Shown here piece after piece: positions 5,638-5,699 of a stretch of 5,699 nt of DNA (its first letter is position 1; every line of letters starts with the position of its first letter). The DNA lies in assembly GCA_023230175.1 (NCBI GenBank), contig JALNXV010000242.1:1-5699 (forward strand), read 5' to 3'. The position numbers and the translations under genes are program-made. The notes under the pieces were generated by a model, which did not search any database, was not told where the DNA came from, and saw only the letters and a program-made list of their open reading frames with translations. Source of the DNA: Candidatus Cloacimonadota bacterium. GTDB taxonomy: Bacteria > Cloacimonadota > Cloacimonadia > Cloacimonadales > WRIO01.

Positions 5638-5699
5638 AGATACACTGAAAAGACACGGAATTTCCAAATTTTTAAAACTTAAAAATAATGTGTTTATTT

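Noticed and set aside
5497..5682. 61-residue plus-strand frame overlapping the M23 gene end
   Set aside because: It overlaps the M23 gene out of frame, lacks a ribosome site and runs through the strong promoter at 5609-5637.
1..5699. CRISPR array, insertion sequence or integrase
   Set aside because: No regularly spaced direct repeats, no transposase or recombinase motifs in any supported protein, and no terminal inverted repeats noticed.

Overview
The window comes from an AT-rich, low-GC Gram-positive (Firmicutes-type) chromosome. Supporting signs are strong AGGAGG-like ribosome binding sites, short hairpin-plus-T terminators, a LiaF-like gene, and LysM/CAP and M23 wall proteins. TGG is used for Trp and TGA acts as a stop, so the code is standard and a mycoplasma is excluded. 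The signal-less LysM-CAP protein resembles proteins typical of endospore formers, so a Clostridia-like organism is my best inference; I cannot name a genus.

Layout, left to right. (1) 1-197 is the 3' part of tmRNA (ssrA), with two H-type pseudoknots, the T-arm and the encoded CCA end, followed by its terminator. (2) A monocistronic plus-strand gene (328-1623) encodes a 431-residue soluble protein I do not recognise. (3) It converges on a minus-strand gene (1668-2378) encoding two LysM domains plus a CAP/SCP domain, with back-to-back hairpin terminators between them. (4) A divergent intergenic region of about 240 bp carries a good sigma-A promoter for a two-gene operon (2616-4090). The operon encodes a LiaF-like four-helix membrane protein and a membrane-anchored DUF4097-type beta-repeat protein, coupled by an ATGA overlap. 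(5) A small gene (4259-4870) with a nearly leaderless promoter encodes a single-pass, mostly helical protein of unknown function. (6) A gene (4980-5576) encodes an M23 zinc endopeptidase with no signal peptide and a cationic amphipathic C-terminus. (7) A strong promoter at 5609-5637 drives something beyond the window edge.

The theme is the cell envelope: a wall-binding CAP protein, a wall hydrolase, a LiaF-like sensor or modulator with a beta-repeat partner, and an orphan single-pass protein. Most units have their own promoter and terminator, which looks like a stack of independent accessory genes downstream of ssrA, a known integration hotspot. No integrase, transposase, CRISPR array or duplicated ssrA end is visible, so mobility is not shown. 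I see no complete new multi-gene system. The best candidates for novelty are the 431-residue protein, the signal-less M23 protein and the orphan LiaF-like/DUF4097 pair.
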